A stretch of 62,233 bases of DNA from the NCBI GenBank assembly GCA_035295745.1, contig DATGIL010000035.1, forward strand, positions 1 through 62,233. The letters are read 5' to 3'. The notes under the pieces were generated by a model. That model ran no database searches, was not told the origin of the DNA, and was given only the letters and a program-made list of their open reading frames with translations. Origin of the DNA: JAIQFL01 sp035295745 (GTDB lineage Bacteria > Acidobacteriota > Terriglobia > Bryobacterales > Bryobacteraceae). Of the stretch, positions 7,710 to 15,703 are shown piece by piece (positions within the stretch are counted from its first letter, which is position 1; every line of letters begins with the position of its first letter). The position numbers and the translations under genes are program-made.

Positions 7710-8386
7710 CACCGCAGAACCGTGGTTCACAGGTTGTCAAAAAGGCAACCATCCTTCTGGTAGACGATCACCCCATTGTCCGCCAAGGCCTGACCCAGTT
7801 GATCAATCAGGAACCCGACCTGTTGATTTGCGGGCACGCCCAGGACGGCAATGAGGCCCTCAATGCGATCGCGGCACTTAAACCGGACATTGTCATTCTG
7901 GACATCTCGTTGAATGGCCCCGACGGCCTCGCGGTGCTCAAGGAGATCCGGCTCATCGATGCCGCTCTGCCCGTGCTGGTGCTTTCGATGCACGACGAGT
8001 CGATCTATGCGGAGCGTGCTCTGCGCGCCGGAGCCAACGGCTACATCATGAAGCAGGAGGCCACAGAACGCGTGTTGGAAGCGATCCGGCGGATCCGCGG
8101 TGGCGAAGTGTACGTAAGCGATCGAATCTCGAGGCATTTGCTGCGGCAGATCGTCAGCGGGCCGCCGCAGAAGTCGCCGATCGAGGCCCTCACAGACCGT
8201 GAACTGGCGGTGTTTCGCCTGATCGGCAAAGGCCACGGCACGCGTGAGATTGCAGACGATCTGCACATCAGCGTGAAAACCGTGGAGACGTACCAGGCGC
8301 ACATCAAAGAGAAATTGTCGCTCCGCAATGCGCGGGAACTGGTGCAGCACGCCTTTCAATGGGTCACACGCGAAGATGCCCCCTAG
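7706..8386 (+). CDS. NarL/FixJ-type response regulator
   Basis: A 226-residue regulator. The receiver domain has VDDHPIV, the phosphorylatable Asp in LKPDIVILDISLNG, and a K in YIMKQEA. The C-terminal LuxR helix-turn-helix is LTDRELAVFRLIGKG through KTVETYQAHIKEKL. A strong GAGGAGG precedes the ATG at 7706, which overlaps the kinase stop by four bases. It is the obvious partner of that kinase and could control the hydrogenase promoter 200 bases downstream, though no operator was identified. Confidence 0.92.
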   Translation: MTPQNRGSQVVKKATILLVDDHPIVRQGLTQLINQEPDLLICGHAQDGNEALNAIAALKPDIVILDISLNGPDGLAVLKEIRLIDAALPVLVLSMHDESIYAERALRAGANGYIMKQEATERVLEAIRRIRGGEVYVSDRISRHLLRQIVSGPPQKSPIEALTDRELAVFRLIGKGHGTREIADDLHISVKTVETYQAHIKEKLSLRNARELVQHAFQWVTREDAP

Positions 8387-8516
8387 ACTGCCGCGATGAA
8401 CATGACCGCCAGGGAGATAATCGGTCCGCCCGACCTCCCCGGCTCTGCCGGGAGCGAGCCGGCGCCAGCAAGCGAGCATCTTCCGTCGAGGACCTAGTGG
8501 TTTCCTCACACTTCAT

Positions 8517-8537
8517 CCATCGGGGCTTCCCCGATGG
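8517..8537 (+). terminator. Strong hairpin after the two-component genes
   Basis: CCATCGGGG and CCCCGATGG form a perfect nine-pair stem with loop CTT. It lies 130 bases after the regulator stop and before the putative hydrogenase promoter, so it fits a boundary between two transcription units. No U-run follows, so intrinsic termination is uncertain. Confidence 0.4.
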
Positions 8538-8582
8538 GCGAAATAGAAGTTCTCCTGCGCACCGAAGCGATGGCTACCCCGA

Positions 8583-8611
8583 TTGAGCCCCACCACTCCT
8601 GCCTCTATACT
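8583..8611 (+). promoter_or_regulatory. Putative sigma-70-type promoter of the hydrogenase operon
   Basis: TTGAGC (8583-8588) and TATACT (8606-8611) are separated by 17 bases, the preferred spacing. Transcription would start near 8618, giving a leader of about 100 bases that contains a GCGGG/CCCGC hairpin (8639-8658). No sigma-54 motif was found in the 8387-8717 interval, which otherwise holds no gene. Confidence 0.5.
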
Positions 8612-8717
8612 CAAGCAGTTTGCACTTGAACATGGGATGCGGGACCGCGTTGCCCGCTTCGGGTTTGTAAGTTTCCGATCATTCTCTGCACTTGATTCGT
8701 GATTAGGAGGAGATACC

Positions 8718-9779
8718 ATGGCGGACAACGTTCCGTACGGCAGGTCCACGCAAAGACCGTCGCCGGTTCGTGATGTGCACATTCTCTGGATGACGGCAGG
8801 TCTCGGCTGCGACGGCGACTCCGTTTCCATCACTGCGGCAACCCAACCCAGCATCGAAGATGTTCTGCTCGATGCGATTCCAGGACTTCCCAAAGTACAC
8901 CTCTACAACCCCGTTTTGGCGTATGAGTGCGGCGGAGATTTTCTACAGCACTGGTATGACGCCGAGAAGGGCAAGCTCGACCCGTTTGTCTTGGTGGTGG
9001 AAGGCTCCATCCCCAACGAACGAATCAAATCGCAAGGCTACTGGGCAGCTCTGGGCACCGACCCCAAGACCGGGCAGCCGATCACCACGAACGAATGGAT
9101 CGACCGTCTGGCGCCCAAGGCGATTGCCGTGATCGGCGCGGGCACTTGCGCCACTTACGGCGGAATTCACGCCATGCAAGGCAATCCGACCGGATGCATG
9201 GGGCTCAACGACTATCTCGGATGGGACTGGCGATCGAAAGCGGGCATTCCTATTGTGAATGTGCCGGGTTGTCCCGTGCAGCCAGACAACTTCATGGAGA
9301 CGGTCCTGTATCTTCTCTATCAGGTGGCCGGACTCGCTCCCATGATCCCGCTCGACGACAATGGCCGCCCCGAGTGGCTGTTCGGCCGAACCGTCCACGA
9401 CGGTTGTGATCGCGCGGGCTACTACGAACAGGGCAACTTCGCCACCGAATACGGCACTCCGGAATGCATCGTGAAACTCGGCTGCTGGGGACCGGTGGTG
9501 AACTGCAATGTTCCCAAGCGCGGCTGGATGGCGGGGATCGGCGGATGTCCCAATGTCGGCGGCATCTGTATCGGCTGCACCATGCCGGGCTTTCCCGACA
9601 AATTCATGCCCTTCATGGACGAGCCGCCCGGTGGCAAGGTCTCCACGGGCGCGGTTGGAATCTACGGACGCGCGGTAGCCGCACTGCGTTCCTTTACGCA
9701 GAGCACGCTGAACAAGGAGCCGAGGTGGCGTCACCCGGGTTCCGAGCTCACAACCGGCTATAGCTCGAGAAATTATTAA
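8718..9779 (+). CDS. hhyS: [NiFe]-hydrogenase small subunit, actinobacterial type (group 1h/5)
   Basis: A 353-residue electron-transfer subunit carrying three iron-sulfur clusters. GLGCDGDS at residues 29-35 matches the unusual proximal-cluster site of the Ralstonia actinobacterial-type enzyme, where an Asp (here Asp34) replaces the usual Cys ligand and is linked to oxygen tolerance. Further ligands lie in GTCATYGG, VPGCPVQPDN, HDGCDRAGYYEQ, CIVKLGCWGP and GGCPNVGGICIGC. There is no Tat signal or membrane anchor. AGGAGGAG precedes the ATG. It ends 26 bases before hhyL, with which it should form the H2-oxidising dimer. It is closely similar to the orphan copy at 5188. Confidence 0.95.
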   Translation: MADNVPYGRSTQRPSPVRDVHILWMTAGLGCDGDSVSITAATQPSIEDVLLDAIPGLPKVHLYNPVLAYECGGDFLQHWYDAEKGKLDPFVLVVEGSIPNERIKSQGYWAALGTDPKTGQPITTNEWIDRLAPKAIAVIGAGTCATYGGIHAMQGNPTGCMGLNDYLGWDWRSKAGIPIVNVPGCPVQPDNFMETVLYLLYQVAGLAPMIPLDDNGRPEWLFGRTVHDGCDRAGYYEQGNFATEYGTPECIVKLGCWGPVVNCNVPKRGWMAGIGGCPNVGGICIGCTMPGFPDKFMPFMDEPPGGKVSTGAVGIYGRAVAALRSFTQSTLNKEPRWRHPGSELTTGYSSRNY

Positions 9780-9805
9780 GGACAGGTGGAAAGGAGCGAC
9801 GAATC

Positions 9806-11602
9806 ATGAGCACAATTACCGCGCCCACTACCGAAGTTCCCAAGGAGTCCCGCAAGCTCGTCGAAATGAACTGGGACCCGATTACCCGCATTGTGGGCAG
9901 TCTCGGAATCTTCACGAAAATCGACTTTGAAAACCGGCAAGTAGCCGAATGTCACAGCACGTCGTCAATCTTTCGCGGCTACAGCATCTTCATGAAGGGT
10001 AAAGACCCTCGCGACGCGCACTTCATCACCAGCCGCATTTGCGGGATCTGCGGCGACAATCACGCCACTTGCGCCACCTATGCGCAGAACATGGCGTTCG
10101 AAGTGCAACCCCCGCCCATGGCCGAGTGGATCGTTAACCTCGGCGAAGCCGCCGAGTACATGTTCGACCACAACATCTTCCAGGACAACCTGGTCGGCGT
10201 GGACTTCTGCGAGCAGATGGTCAAAGAGACCAACCCTGGCGTGTATTCCAAGGCGGAAAAGACCGCGGCGCCGCACTCCAACCTGCATGGCTTCCGAACC
10301 ATCGCGGACATCATGAAGGCGCTCAACCCCTTCACCGGGTCGTTCTATCGCGAAGCCCTGCAGATGAGCCGCATGACCCGCGAGATGTTCTGCCTGATGG
10401 AAGGCCGCCACGTTCATCCGTCCACTCTGTATCCCGGCGGCGTGGGAACCGTCCCCACGGTACAGCTCTTCACCGACTACCTGGTCCGCTTGATGAAGTA
10501 CGTCGAGTTCATGAAGAAGGTAGTGCCGCTGCATGACGATCTGTTCGACTTCTTCTACGACGCGCTGCCCGGCTATGAAAAGGTGGGACAGCGCCGCGTT
10601 CTGCTGGGCTGTTGGGGCTCGTTCAACGACCCGGACCATTGCGATTACACCTACAAGAACATGACCGATTGGGGACGGAAGATGTTCGTCACACCCGGTG
10701 TCGTGGTAGACGGAAAGCTCGTCACCACCGACCTGGTCGACATCAATCTGAACATCCGCATTCTCCTCGGCAGCTCGTATTACGACGGCTGGGAGAACGC
10801 CGAGACCTTCGTTAAGAACGACCCGCTGGGGAATCCGGTGGACAAGAATCACCCGTGGAACCAGACTACAATTCCGCGTCCGCAAAAGCGCGACTTCGGC
10901 AACAAATACACCTGGGTTATGTCGCCACGCTGGTATGACAAGCGCACCGGCGATCATCTGGCGCTCGATACTGGCGGCGGTCCGATTGCCCGTCTCTGGG
11001 CGACGGCGCTGGCAGGTCTGGTCGATATCGGGTACATCAAGTCGACCGGTCACAGCGTGAAGATGTACCTGCCAAAGACAATGTCGCTGCCTGAAGTGGA
11101 ATTCGAATGGAAGATTCCCAAGTGGAGCAATGCGATTGAACGCGATCGGGCCCGCACCTATTTCCAGGTGTATGCCGCAGCGGCGGCCCTGCACTTCGCG
11201 GAGAAGGCGATGCAGGAACTGCACGCCGGCCGCACCAAGACCTGGACCGATTTCAAGGTGCCGGATGAGGCGATCGGCTGCGGCTTCCACGAAGCCGTAC
11301 GCGGCGTCTTGTCGCACCACGTGGTGATTCGCGGCGGGAAGATCGCGAACTACCATCCGTACCCGCCCACTCCCTGGAACGCGAATCCGCGCGACATCTA
11401 CGGGACTCCCGGACCCTACGAGGACGCAGTGCAGAACACACCGATCTTCGAGGAGAACGGACCGGACAAGTTCAAGGGCATCGACATCATGCGCGCGGTC
11501 CGCAGCTTCGACCCCTGCCTGCCATGCGGCGTTCACATGTACTTAGGCGATGGCAAGCTGCTGGAGACGCACCACTCGCCCATGTTCGGACACACAGAAT
11601 GA
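9806..11602 (+). CDS. hhyL: [NiFe]-hydrogenase large (catalytic) subunit, group 1h/5
   Basis: A 598-residue catalytic subunit. The N-terminal nickel motif RICGICGDNH (Cys79, Cys82) and the C-terminal motif DPCLPCGVH (Cys571, Cys574) supply the four Ni/Fe ligands. The 21 residues after His577 form the peptide normally removed by the maturation protease, encoded at 14915. Strings such as LYPGGVGTVPT and SSYYDGWENAETF are typical of the high-affinity, oxygen-tolerant group. AAAGGAGCG lies upstream of the ATG. With HhyS it would oxidise H2 and pass electrons to the respiratory chain; uptake of atmospheric H2 is known for relatives and is inferred here. Confidence 0.96.
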   Translation: MSTITAPTTEVPKESRKLVEMNWDPITRIVGSLGIFTKIDFENRQVAECHSTSSIFRGYSIFMKGKDPRDAHFITSRICGICGDNHATCATYAQNMAFEVQPPPMAEWIVNLGEAAEYMFDHNIFQDNLVGVDFCEQMVKETNPGVYSKAEKTAAPHSNLHGFRTIADIMKALNPFTGSFYREALQMSRMTREMFCLMEGRHVHPSTLYPGGVGTVPTVQLFTDYLVRLMKYVEFMKKVVPLHDDLFDFFYDALPGYEKVGQRRVLLGCWGSFNDPDHCDYTYKNMTDWGRKMFVTPGVVVDGKLVTTDLVDINLNIRILLGSSYYDGWENAETFVKNDPLGNPVDKNHPWNQTTIPRPQKRDFGNKYTWVMSPRWYDKRTGDHLALDTGGGPIARLWATALAGLVDIGYIKSTGHSVKMYLPKTMSLPEVEFEWKIPKWSNAIERDRARTYFQVYAAAAALHFAEKAMQELHAGRTKTWTDFKVPDEAIGCGFHEAVRGVLSHHVVIRGGKIANYHPYPPTPWNANPRDIYGTPGPYEDAVQNTPIFEENGPDKFKGIDIMRAVRSFDPCLPCGVHMYLGDGKLLETHHSPMFGHTE

Positions 11603-11619
11603 GCAATCGGCCGGAATAC

Positions 11620-11742
11620 TTCGCGGGCAGACGTGGCGCAAACACTCCTGTTTGCCGCGTCGAGACTCTTCTCGACGCTTTTCGGGCGTGTGCCAAGTCT
11701 GCCCCGCGAAGATTTTCGACACGCGAAGAGTCTTTGCGCCAC
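11620..11742. repeat. Interleaved inverted repeats between hhyL and the NifU-like gene
   Basis: Three arm pairs occur. A: CTTCGCGGGCAGAC (11620-11633) with GTCTGCCCCGCGAAG (11698-11712). B: TGGCGCAAACACTC (11634-11647) with GAGTCTTTGCGCCA (11729-11742), one mismatch. C: CGTCGAG (11659-11665) with CTCGACG (11672-11678). The order A-B-C-C'-A'-B' is a pseudoknot-like or mutually exclusive arrangement. Positions 11662-11702 are also copy 2 of the dispersed repeat at 139-181. It separates structural from maturation genes in the operon. Confidence 0.65.
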
Positions 11743-11774
11743 ATCACCAGTACAGTGCGAGAGCGACGCATCCT

Positions 11775-12287
11775 ATGATTGACGAAGACCAATTGCGGCA
11801 TCGCATGCAGCGGATCGCCGAACTCGTGCAGCGGCTCGAATCTGCCGCTGACGCGAATCTCCGTGCCCAGTCCAAGGAATTGATGGAGTCCGTGATGGAC
11901 CTCCATGGCGAGGCGTTCGAACGCGTATTCACGGCGCTCCGCGCTTCCGGAGACGCCGGACAGAAGATTCTGGACGGCGTTGCCGCAGACCCCGTCGTCA
12001 GCAGCGTTCTTTTGTTGTACGGCCTGCATCCGCTCGATTTCGAAACTCGGGTCCGAAACGCGGCCGCCAGGCTGCGCGGCGTGGAAGTGGTCTCCATCAC
12101 GGGAGGCGCCATCCGCCTGCGCGTTCGCGGCGTGGACCACGCGTTGACGGCGCGGTCGCTCAAATCGGAGATCGAAGAAGCACTCTACGCGGCAGCTCCC
12201 GACTCCACTTCGCTCGTGATCGAGGGGCTGGAAAAGTTCGCGCCAGCTAACTTCGTACCGCTCGAGAAGGTGGGGCATGCCGGCTGA
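11775..12287 (+). CDS. NifU C-terminal-domain-like protein of the hydrogenase cluster
   Basis: A 170-residue protein. The N-terminal half is helical, and the C-terminal ~90 residues (DPVVSSVLLLYGLHPLDFETRV to the end) resemble the NifU scaffold domain in fold, with an LRGVEVVSITGGAIRLRV strand pair. The usual CxxC of iron-sulfur scaffold NifU proteins is absent, so cluster assembly may not be its job. NifU-like proteins are commonly found in group 1h/5 hydrogenase operons. The start was set at ATG 11775 because upstream sequence is repeat. Its end overlaps the next gene by 11 bases. Confidence 0.7.
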   Translation: MIDEDQLRHRMQRIAELVQRLESAADANLRAQSKELMESVMDLHGEAFERVFTALRASGDAGQKILDGVAADPVVSSVLLLYGLHPLDFETRVRNAAARLRGVEVVSITGGAIRLRVRGVDHALTARSLKSEIEEALYAAAPDSTSLVIEGLEKFAPANFVPLEKVGHAG

Positions 12288-12936
12288 GCCGAGCTCTCCC
12301 AATTCCAGCGGTCTCGGAGCGCTGCAGCGCTTCGTGCGTCGCAATGCCAAGGAGGAACGTTGCGATTTGTGTGGAACAGGCCTGCCCGGCGATCACGAAC
12401 ATCTCATCGAGCCAGCCACCAGGAAACTGGTTTGCGCCTGCCAGGCCTGTGCCATCCTCTTCAGTGAGCAGGCCGGCCAACGCTACAAACGGGTGCCGCG
12501 CCGTATCCGCTTTCTGCCCGATTTCCGCATCACCGATGGCCAGTGGGACTCGCTCATGGTCCCCATCAACATGGCCTTCTTCTACGAGAGCAGCAAGGCG
12601 GGCCGCGTAATTGCCGTCTATCCCAGCCCGGCGGGCGCAACCGAATCGCTGCTGCCTCTCGAGACCTGGGACCAGATTGTCACCGAGAACCTGGAGCTTC
12701 TCTCGCTGCAGGCGGATGTCGAAGGCTTGTTGGTGAATCGCCTGGGACCTCAACATGGATTCCCGGTGCACCAATATTATCTGCTGCCAATAGATGAGTG
12801 CTTCAAACTCGTGGGTCTGGTACGCACCAACTGGCACGGTCTTTCGGGTGGCGATGAAATGTGGCGCGCCATGGAGCAATTCTTCGCCTCGCTCACGGCG
12901 CGCGCCGGTCTGGGAACGGAGCGCCGCTATGCCTGA
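12277..12936 (+). CDS. Hydrogenase-associated zinc-finger protein (DUF5947-like)
   Basis: A 219-residue protein whose N-terminal region has CDLCG, a following His-rich stretch, and CACQACAILF, consistent with a zinc site near residues 29-60. The rest is a mixed alpha/beta domain (RFLPDFRITDGQWDSLMVPINMAFF). It matches the kind of protein annotated DUF5947 in actinobacterial-type hydrogenase clusters; the label is from memory. The ATG overlaps the NifU-like gene by 11 bases, and its end overlaps the next gene by eight. A role in hydrogenase assembly is inferred from gene order only. Confidence 0.7.
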   Translation: MPAEPSSPNSSGLGALQRFVRRNAKEERCDLCGTGLPGDHEHLIEPATRKLVCACQACAILFSEQAGQRYKRVPRRIRFLPDFRITDGQWDSLMVPINMAFFYESSKAGRVIAVYPSPAGATESLLPLETWDQIVTENLELLSLQADVEGLLVNRLGPQHGFPVHQYYLLPIDECFKLVGLVRTNWHGLSGGDEMWRAMEQFFASLTARAGLGTERRYA

Positions 12937-13579
12937 TTTGGATTTTCGCGTGGAAAGCGTGGCGCCCATCGCCTACGCGGCAGTGCCGCTGCTAGGCTTC
13001 CGAATCGCGATCGCTAACGCCAATGCGGAAGAGCCGATTTTCAGCGTGTCACTGCGTTGCCAGATTCAGATCGAAGTCACGCGCCGCCGCTACACGCCTC
13101 AGGATCAGGAGCATCTGCTCGACTTGTTCGGCCAACCCGAGCGATGGAGCCAGACGCTCCGCAACATGCTGTGGACCAACGTCACCGCCACCGCGGCGCC
13201 CTTCATCGGCAAGACTACCGTGGAGGCGCAGGTGCCCTGTACCTTCGACTTCGATGTGGCTTCCACCAAGTACTTCTACGGGCTGGAAGGCGGTGAGATT
13301 CCACTGTGCTTCCTCTTCAGCGGCACGATCTTTTACGATGCGGGCACGGGCGCGCCGCAAGTCGCGCCCATCCCATGGAGTAAAGAGTCGCGATTCCGGA
13401 TGCCAGTGGAGACATGGCGGAGCCTGATCGACACCTATTACCCCAACCATGCGTGGCTGCGGCTGCGCCGCGATGTCTTCGACCGCCTGTCCCAATACAA
13501 GATGCGGCACGGGCTGCCTTCATGGGAAGCGGCACTCGAGCGAATCCTCGAAGAGCACGAGGAGATCGCCCGGGCGTGA
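12929..13579 (+). CDS. Hydrogenase-associated protein (DUF6084-like)
   Basis: A 216-residue soluble protein starting MPDLDFRVESVAPIAYAA. It is beta-rich in its first 140 residues (FRIAIANANAEEPIFSVSLRCQ), followed by helices. I know similar proteins, annotated DUF6084, only from group 1h/5 hydrogenase operons. The start at 12929 overlaps the preceding stop by eight bases, and the stop overlaps the next ATG by one (TGATG), so the genes are tightly coupled. No catalytic motif is visible. A chaperone or accessory role in hydrogenase maturation is a guess from context. Confidence 0.65.
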   Translation: MPDLDFRVESVAPIAYAAVPLLGFRIAIANANAEEPIFSVSLRCQIQIEVTRRRYTPQDQEHLLDLFGQPERWSQTLRNMLWTNVTATAAPFIGKTTVEAQVPCTFDFDVASTKYFYGLEGGEIPLCFLFSGTIFYDAGTGAPQVAPIPWSKESRFRMPVETWRSLIDTYYPNHAWLRLRRDVFDRLSQYKMRHGLPSWEAALERILEEHEEIARA

Positions 13580-14604
13580 TGGCTTCACTGGTCGAGAAAA
13601 TCGCGGATGCGGTGCTCTACGAGGGCTACCTGTTGTATCCCTACCGCTCGTCGGCGGTGAAGAACCGGCAGCGCTTCAACTTCGGCATCGTCTATCCCGA
13701 AACTTACAGCGCAGCGGGCGGCGGAATTGAACCTTGCGAGATGCAGACGCAGTGCCTGGCCGCCGGCAGCCAGGAGATGTCGCTCTCTGTGCAGGTGCGC
13801 TGTCTGCGGCTGGTGGAGCGCACAGTCGGACCGCTGTGCGCAGGGGAGTTCGTTTCGTCACCCGTGATGGAAGTGGAGGGGCGTACCTACGAGTCGTGGC
13901 AGGAAGCCGCGGAATGCGAGCTGCCCCTCCCTGATCTTCATCTGGGCGAACTGGTGTCCGCTCCGGTCTTCCGCCGGTTCGCACTTCCCGCCACCCGAAG
14001 CGAAGAGCCAGTGCGCAGCTCCCAGGGAACGGTTGCCGGACTGATCGTGAGGACCCAGCAGCCGCTCGAGTGCGAGATCGGCGCCGAAGCCGAGCCGCTG
14101 CGCAAAGGGCTGTTCCGCGTCAGCGTGCGCATCCGCAATGTGACGCATGGCGACGCGTCGTCTGCCGGACGGGACGCCGTGCTGGCGCGGTCGCTGCTCT
14201 CCGCGCACACCATTCTCCACCTGGCATCCGGGGAGTTCGTTTCGTCACTGGACCCTCCGTCCGAGTTCCAGGCCGATGTCGCCGCTTGCCAGAACGTGGG
14301 TACGTGGCCGGTATTGGCGGGCGAGCCGGGACAGCGCGACACCATGCTCTCGTCGCCTATCATTCTCTACGACTATCCGGCTATCGCGCCGGAGAGTCCG
14401 GGGGACCTGTTCGATGGCGCCGAGATCGACGAAATCCTCTCCCTGCGCATTCTGACGCTCACCGATGAGGAGAAGCGCGCCATGTGCCAAAGCGATGAGC
14501 GCGCCCGCCGCATCCTGGAGCGTACGGAATCGCTGCCGCCCGAACACTTCATGAAGCTTCACGGAGTGCTGCGCGGCATGGACACCGGCAAGGAGGCGTC
14601 GTGA
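13579..14604 (+). CDS. Conserved hydrogenase-cluster protein of unknown function
   Basis: A 341-residue protein beginning MASLVEKIADAVLYEGYLLY. It is soluble and has no recognised enzyme motif. A central segment (LPLPDLHLGELV, RTQQPLECEIG) looks beta-rich and the C-terminal 60 residues look helical. It is embedded between DUF6084-like and a 105-residue cluster protein with overlaps of one and four bases, so its stoichiometric co-production with them is likely. The start was chosen as the ATG overlapping the upstream TGA rather than an earlier in-frame ATG. Confidence 0.6.
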   Translation: MASLVEKIADAVLYEGYLLYPYRSSAVKNRQRFNFGIVYPETYSAAGGGIEPCEMQTQCLAAGSQEMSLSVQVRCLRLVERTVGPLCAGEFVSSPVMEVEGRTYESWQEAAECELPLPDLHLGELVSAPVFRRFALPATRSEEPVRSSQGTVAGLIVRTQQPLECEIGAEAEPLRKGLFRVSVRIRNVTHGDASSAGRDAVLARSLLSAHTILHLASGEFVSSLDPPSEFQADVAACQNVGTWPVLAGEPGQRDTMLSSPIILYDYPAIAPESPGDLFDGAEIDEILSLRILTLTDEEKRAMCQSDERARRILERTESLPPEHFMKLHGVLRGMDTGKEAS

Positions 14605-14918
14605 ACGAGTGGGAATGGCATGCTCTCGAGGACAAGGCCCCAATCGAGAGCGTCACAGTCGGAGGAGCGGAGTTGCGGCCCGGCGATTCGGTCCGCCTTC
14701 GCCCGCGCGCCGGCGGCGATGTGATGGACCTGGCCCTGGCCGGCATGATCGCCACCATCGAGAGCATCGAGCAGGATTACGAAGGGAAGGCGCATTTGGC
14801 GGTGGTGGTAGATGACGATCCCGGCCGCGATCTGGGACTCCGGCGGCAGCCTGGTCATCTGTTCTTTTTCAGCCCCGAAGAAGTGGAACCGCTCCAGTGC
14901 GCCGGAGGTGAAGGTTGA
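14601..14918 (+). CDS. Small hydrogenase-cluster protein
   Basis: A 105-residue protein with GTG start overlapping the preceding stop (GTGA). It reads as a small beta-barrel-like fold (ELRPGDSVRLRPRAGGDVMD, IESIEQDYEGKAHLAVVVDDDPGRD). No cysteine cluster or catalytic motif is evident. It ends overlapping the protease gene by four bases (TTGA). Its position directly before the large-subunit protease suggests a part in late maturation; this is positional inference. Confidence 0.55.
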   Translation: MNEWEWHALEDKAPIESVTVGGAELRPGDSVRLRPRAGGDVMDLALAGMIATIESIEQDYEGKAHLAVVVDDDPGRDLGLRRQPGHLFFFSPEEVEPLQCAGGEG

Positions 14919-15445
14919 ATATTTTGATCGCCGGCATCGGAAACATCTTTCACGGCGACGATGCGTTCGGAGTGGAGGTGGCAAATCGGCTCCTGGGTCG
15001 CAGTTTGCCGGAAGGAGTCCGGGTGGTGGACTTTGGGATCCGGGGCTTCGACCTCGCCTATGCGCTGCTCGATGACCAGGAGGTGACGATTCTGGTGGAC
15101 GCGACCGCGCGCGGCGGCGCACCGGGAACGCTTTACACCATCGAGATCGATCCGGAGTCGAAAGTCGGTCTCGACCGGCCGTCGGTCAACGTCGCGACGC
15201 ACGGCATGGATCCTCTGCGGGTGCTGCAACTCGCGCAATCGATGGGCGGATGCCGGGGCCGGCTTCTGCTGGTGGGTTGCGAGCCAGAAACGCTCGGCAC
15301 CCCGGAAGAAGGCCAGATGGGATTGAGTGAAACGGTGGAGGCAGCGGTGGGCGGCGCCGCTGACCTGGTAGAGAATCTGGTGTGGAAACTGATTCGAGCG
15401 GCCAGCCGGGCGTCGAGCGCCGGCGCCGGAATGCAACCAAACTAA
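14915..15445 (+). CDS. Hydrogenase maturation protease (HyaD/HybD family)
   Basis: A 176-residue endopeptidase that should remove the 21-residue tail of HhyL after nickel insertion. The start motif ILIAGIGNIFHGDDAFG carries the first metal-binding acidic residue, and GIRGFDLAYALLD and ILVDA follow with the second. His in NVATHGMDPL is the probable third ligand. TTG at 14915 overlaps the previous stop by four bases and gives the canonical N-terminus, so it is preferred. It is the only protease gene of this type in the window and matches the single large subunit. Confidence 0.92.
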   Translation: MNILIAGIGNIFHGDDAFGVEVANRLLGRSLPEGVRVVDFGIRGFDLAYALLDDQEVTILVDATARGGAPGTLYTIEIDPESKVGLDRPSVNVATHGMDPLRVLQLAQSMGGCRGRLLLVGCEPETLGTPEEGQMGLSETVEAAVGGAADLVENLVWKLIRAASRASSAGAGMQPN

Positions 15446-15457
15446 AAGGAGACGACT

Positions 15458-15691
15458 ATGGCGGCTGCGGCTGCAATGTACCGTTCGCGGGAACGCGAAC
15501 CAGAGACCAATTCCAACGAAACCCGGGACACCCTGTTTCTTCTGGGAGGACTGTCCCTCATCCTCTTCGGCGCGGGGTTGGTGCTGACCAATCCGTCTGT
15601 GCGCAAGCTCCTGGGTGGATTGAATGTCGGCAACCTGACCGAGGCGGCACTGCCCGATATCGAACGTTACTTGAAGCTTCGATCGATGTAG
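15458..15691 (+). CDS. Small single-span membrane protein of the hydrogenase cluster
   Basis: A 77-residue protein with a charged N-terminus, one hydrophobic segment at about residues 25-45 (LFLLGGLSLILFGAGLVLTN) and a cytoplasmic-looking tail. A good AGGAGAC site precedes the ATG. Similar small proteins occur in group 1h/5 hydrogenase loci (DUF6893-like). Because the hydrogenase subunits have no anchor, this protein is a candidate membrane tether, but nothing in the sequence proves it. Confidence 0.6.
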   Translation: MAAAAAMYRSREREPETNSNETRDTLFLLGGLSLILFGAGLVLTNPSVRKLLGGLNVGNLTEAALPDIERYLKLRSM

Positions 15692-15703
15692 AAAACCGAA
15701 CCC

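Noticed and set aside
8387..8717. Sigma-54 promoter for the hydrogenase operon
   Set aside because: No TGGCAC-N5-TTGC match was found; a sigma-70-type pair with 17-base spacing fits better.
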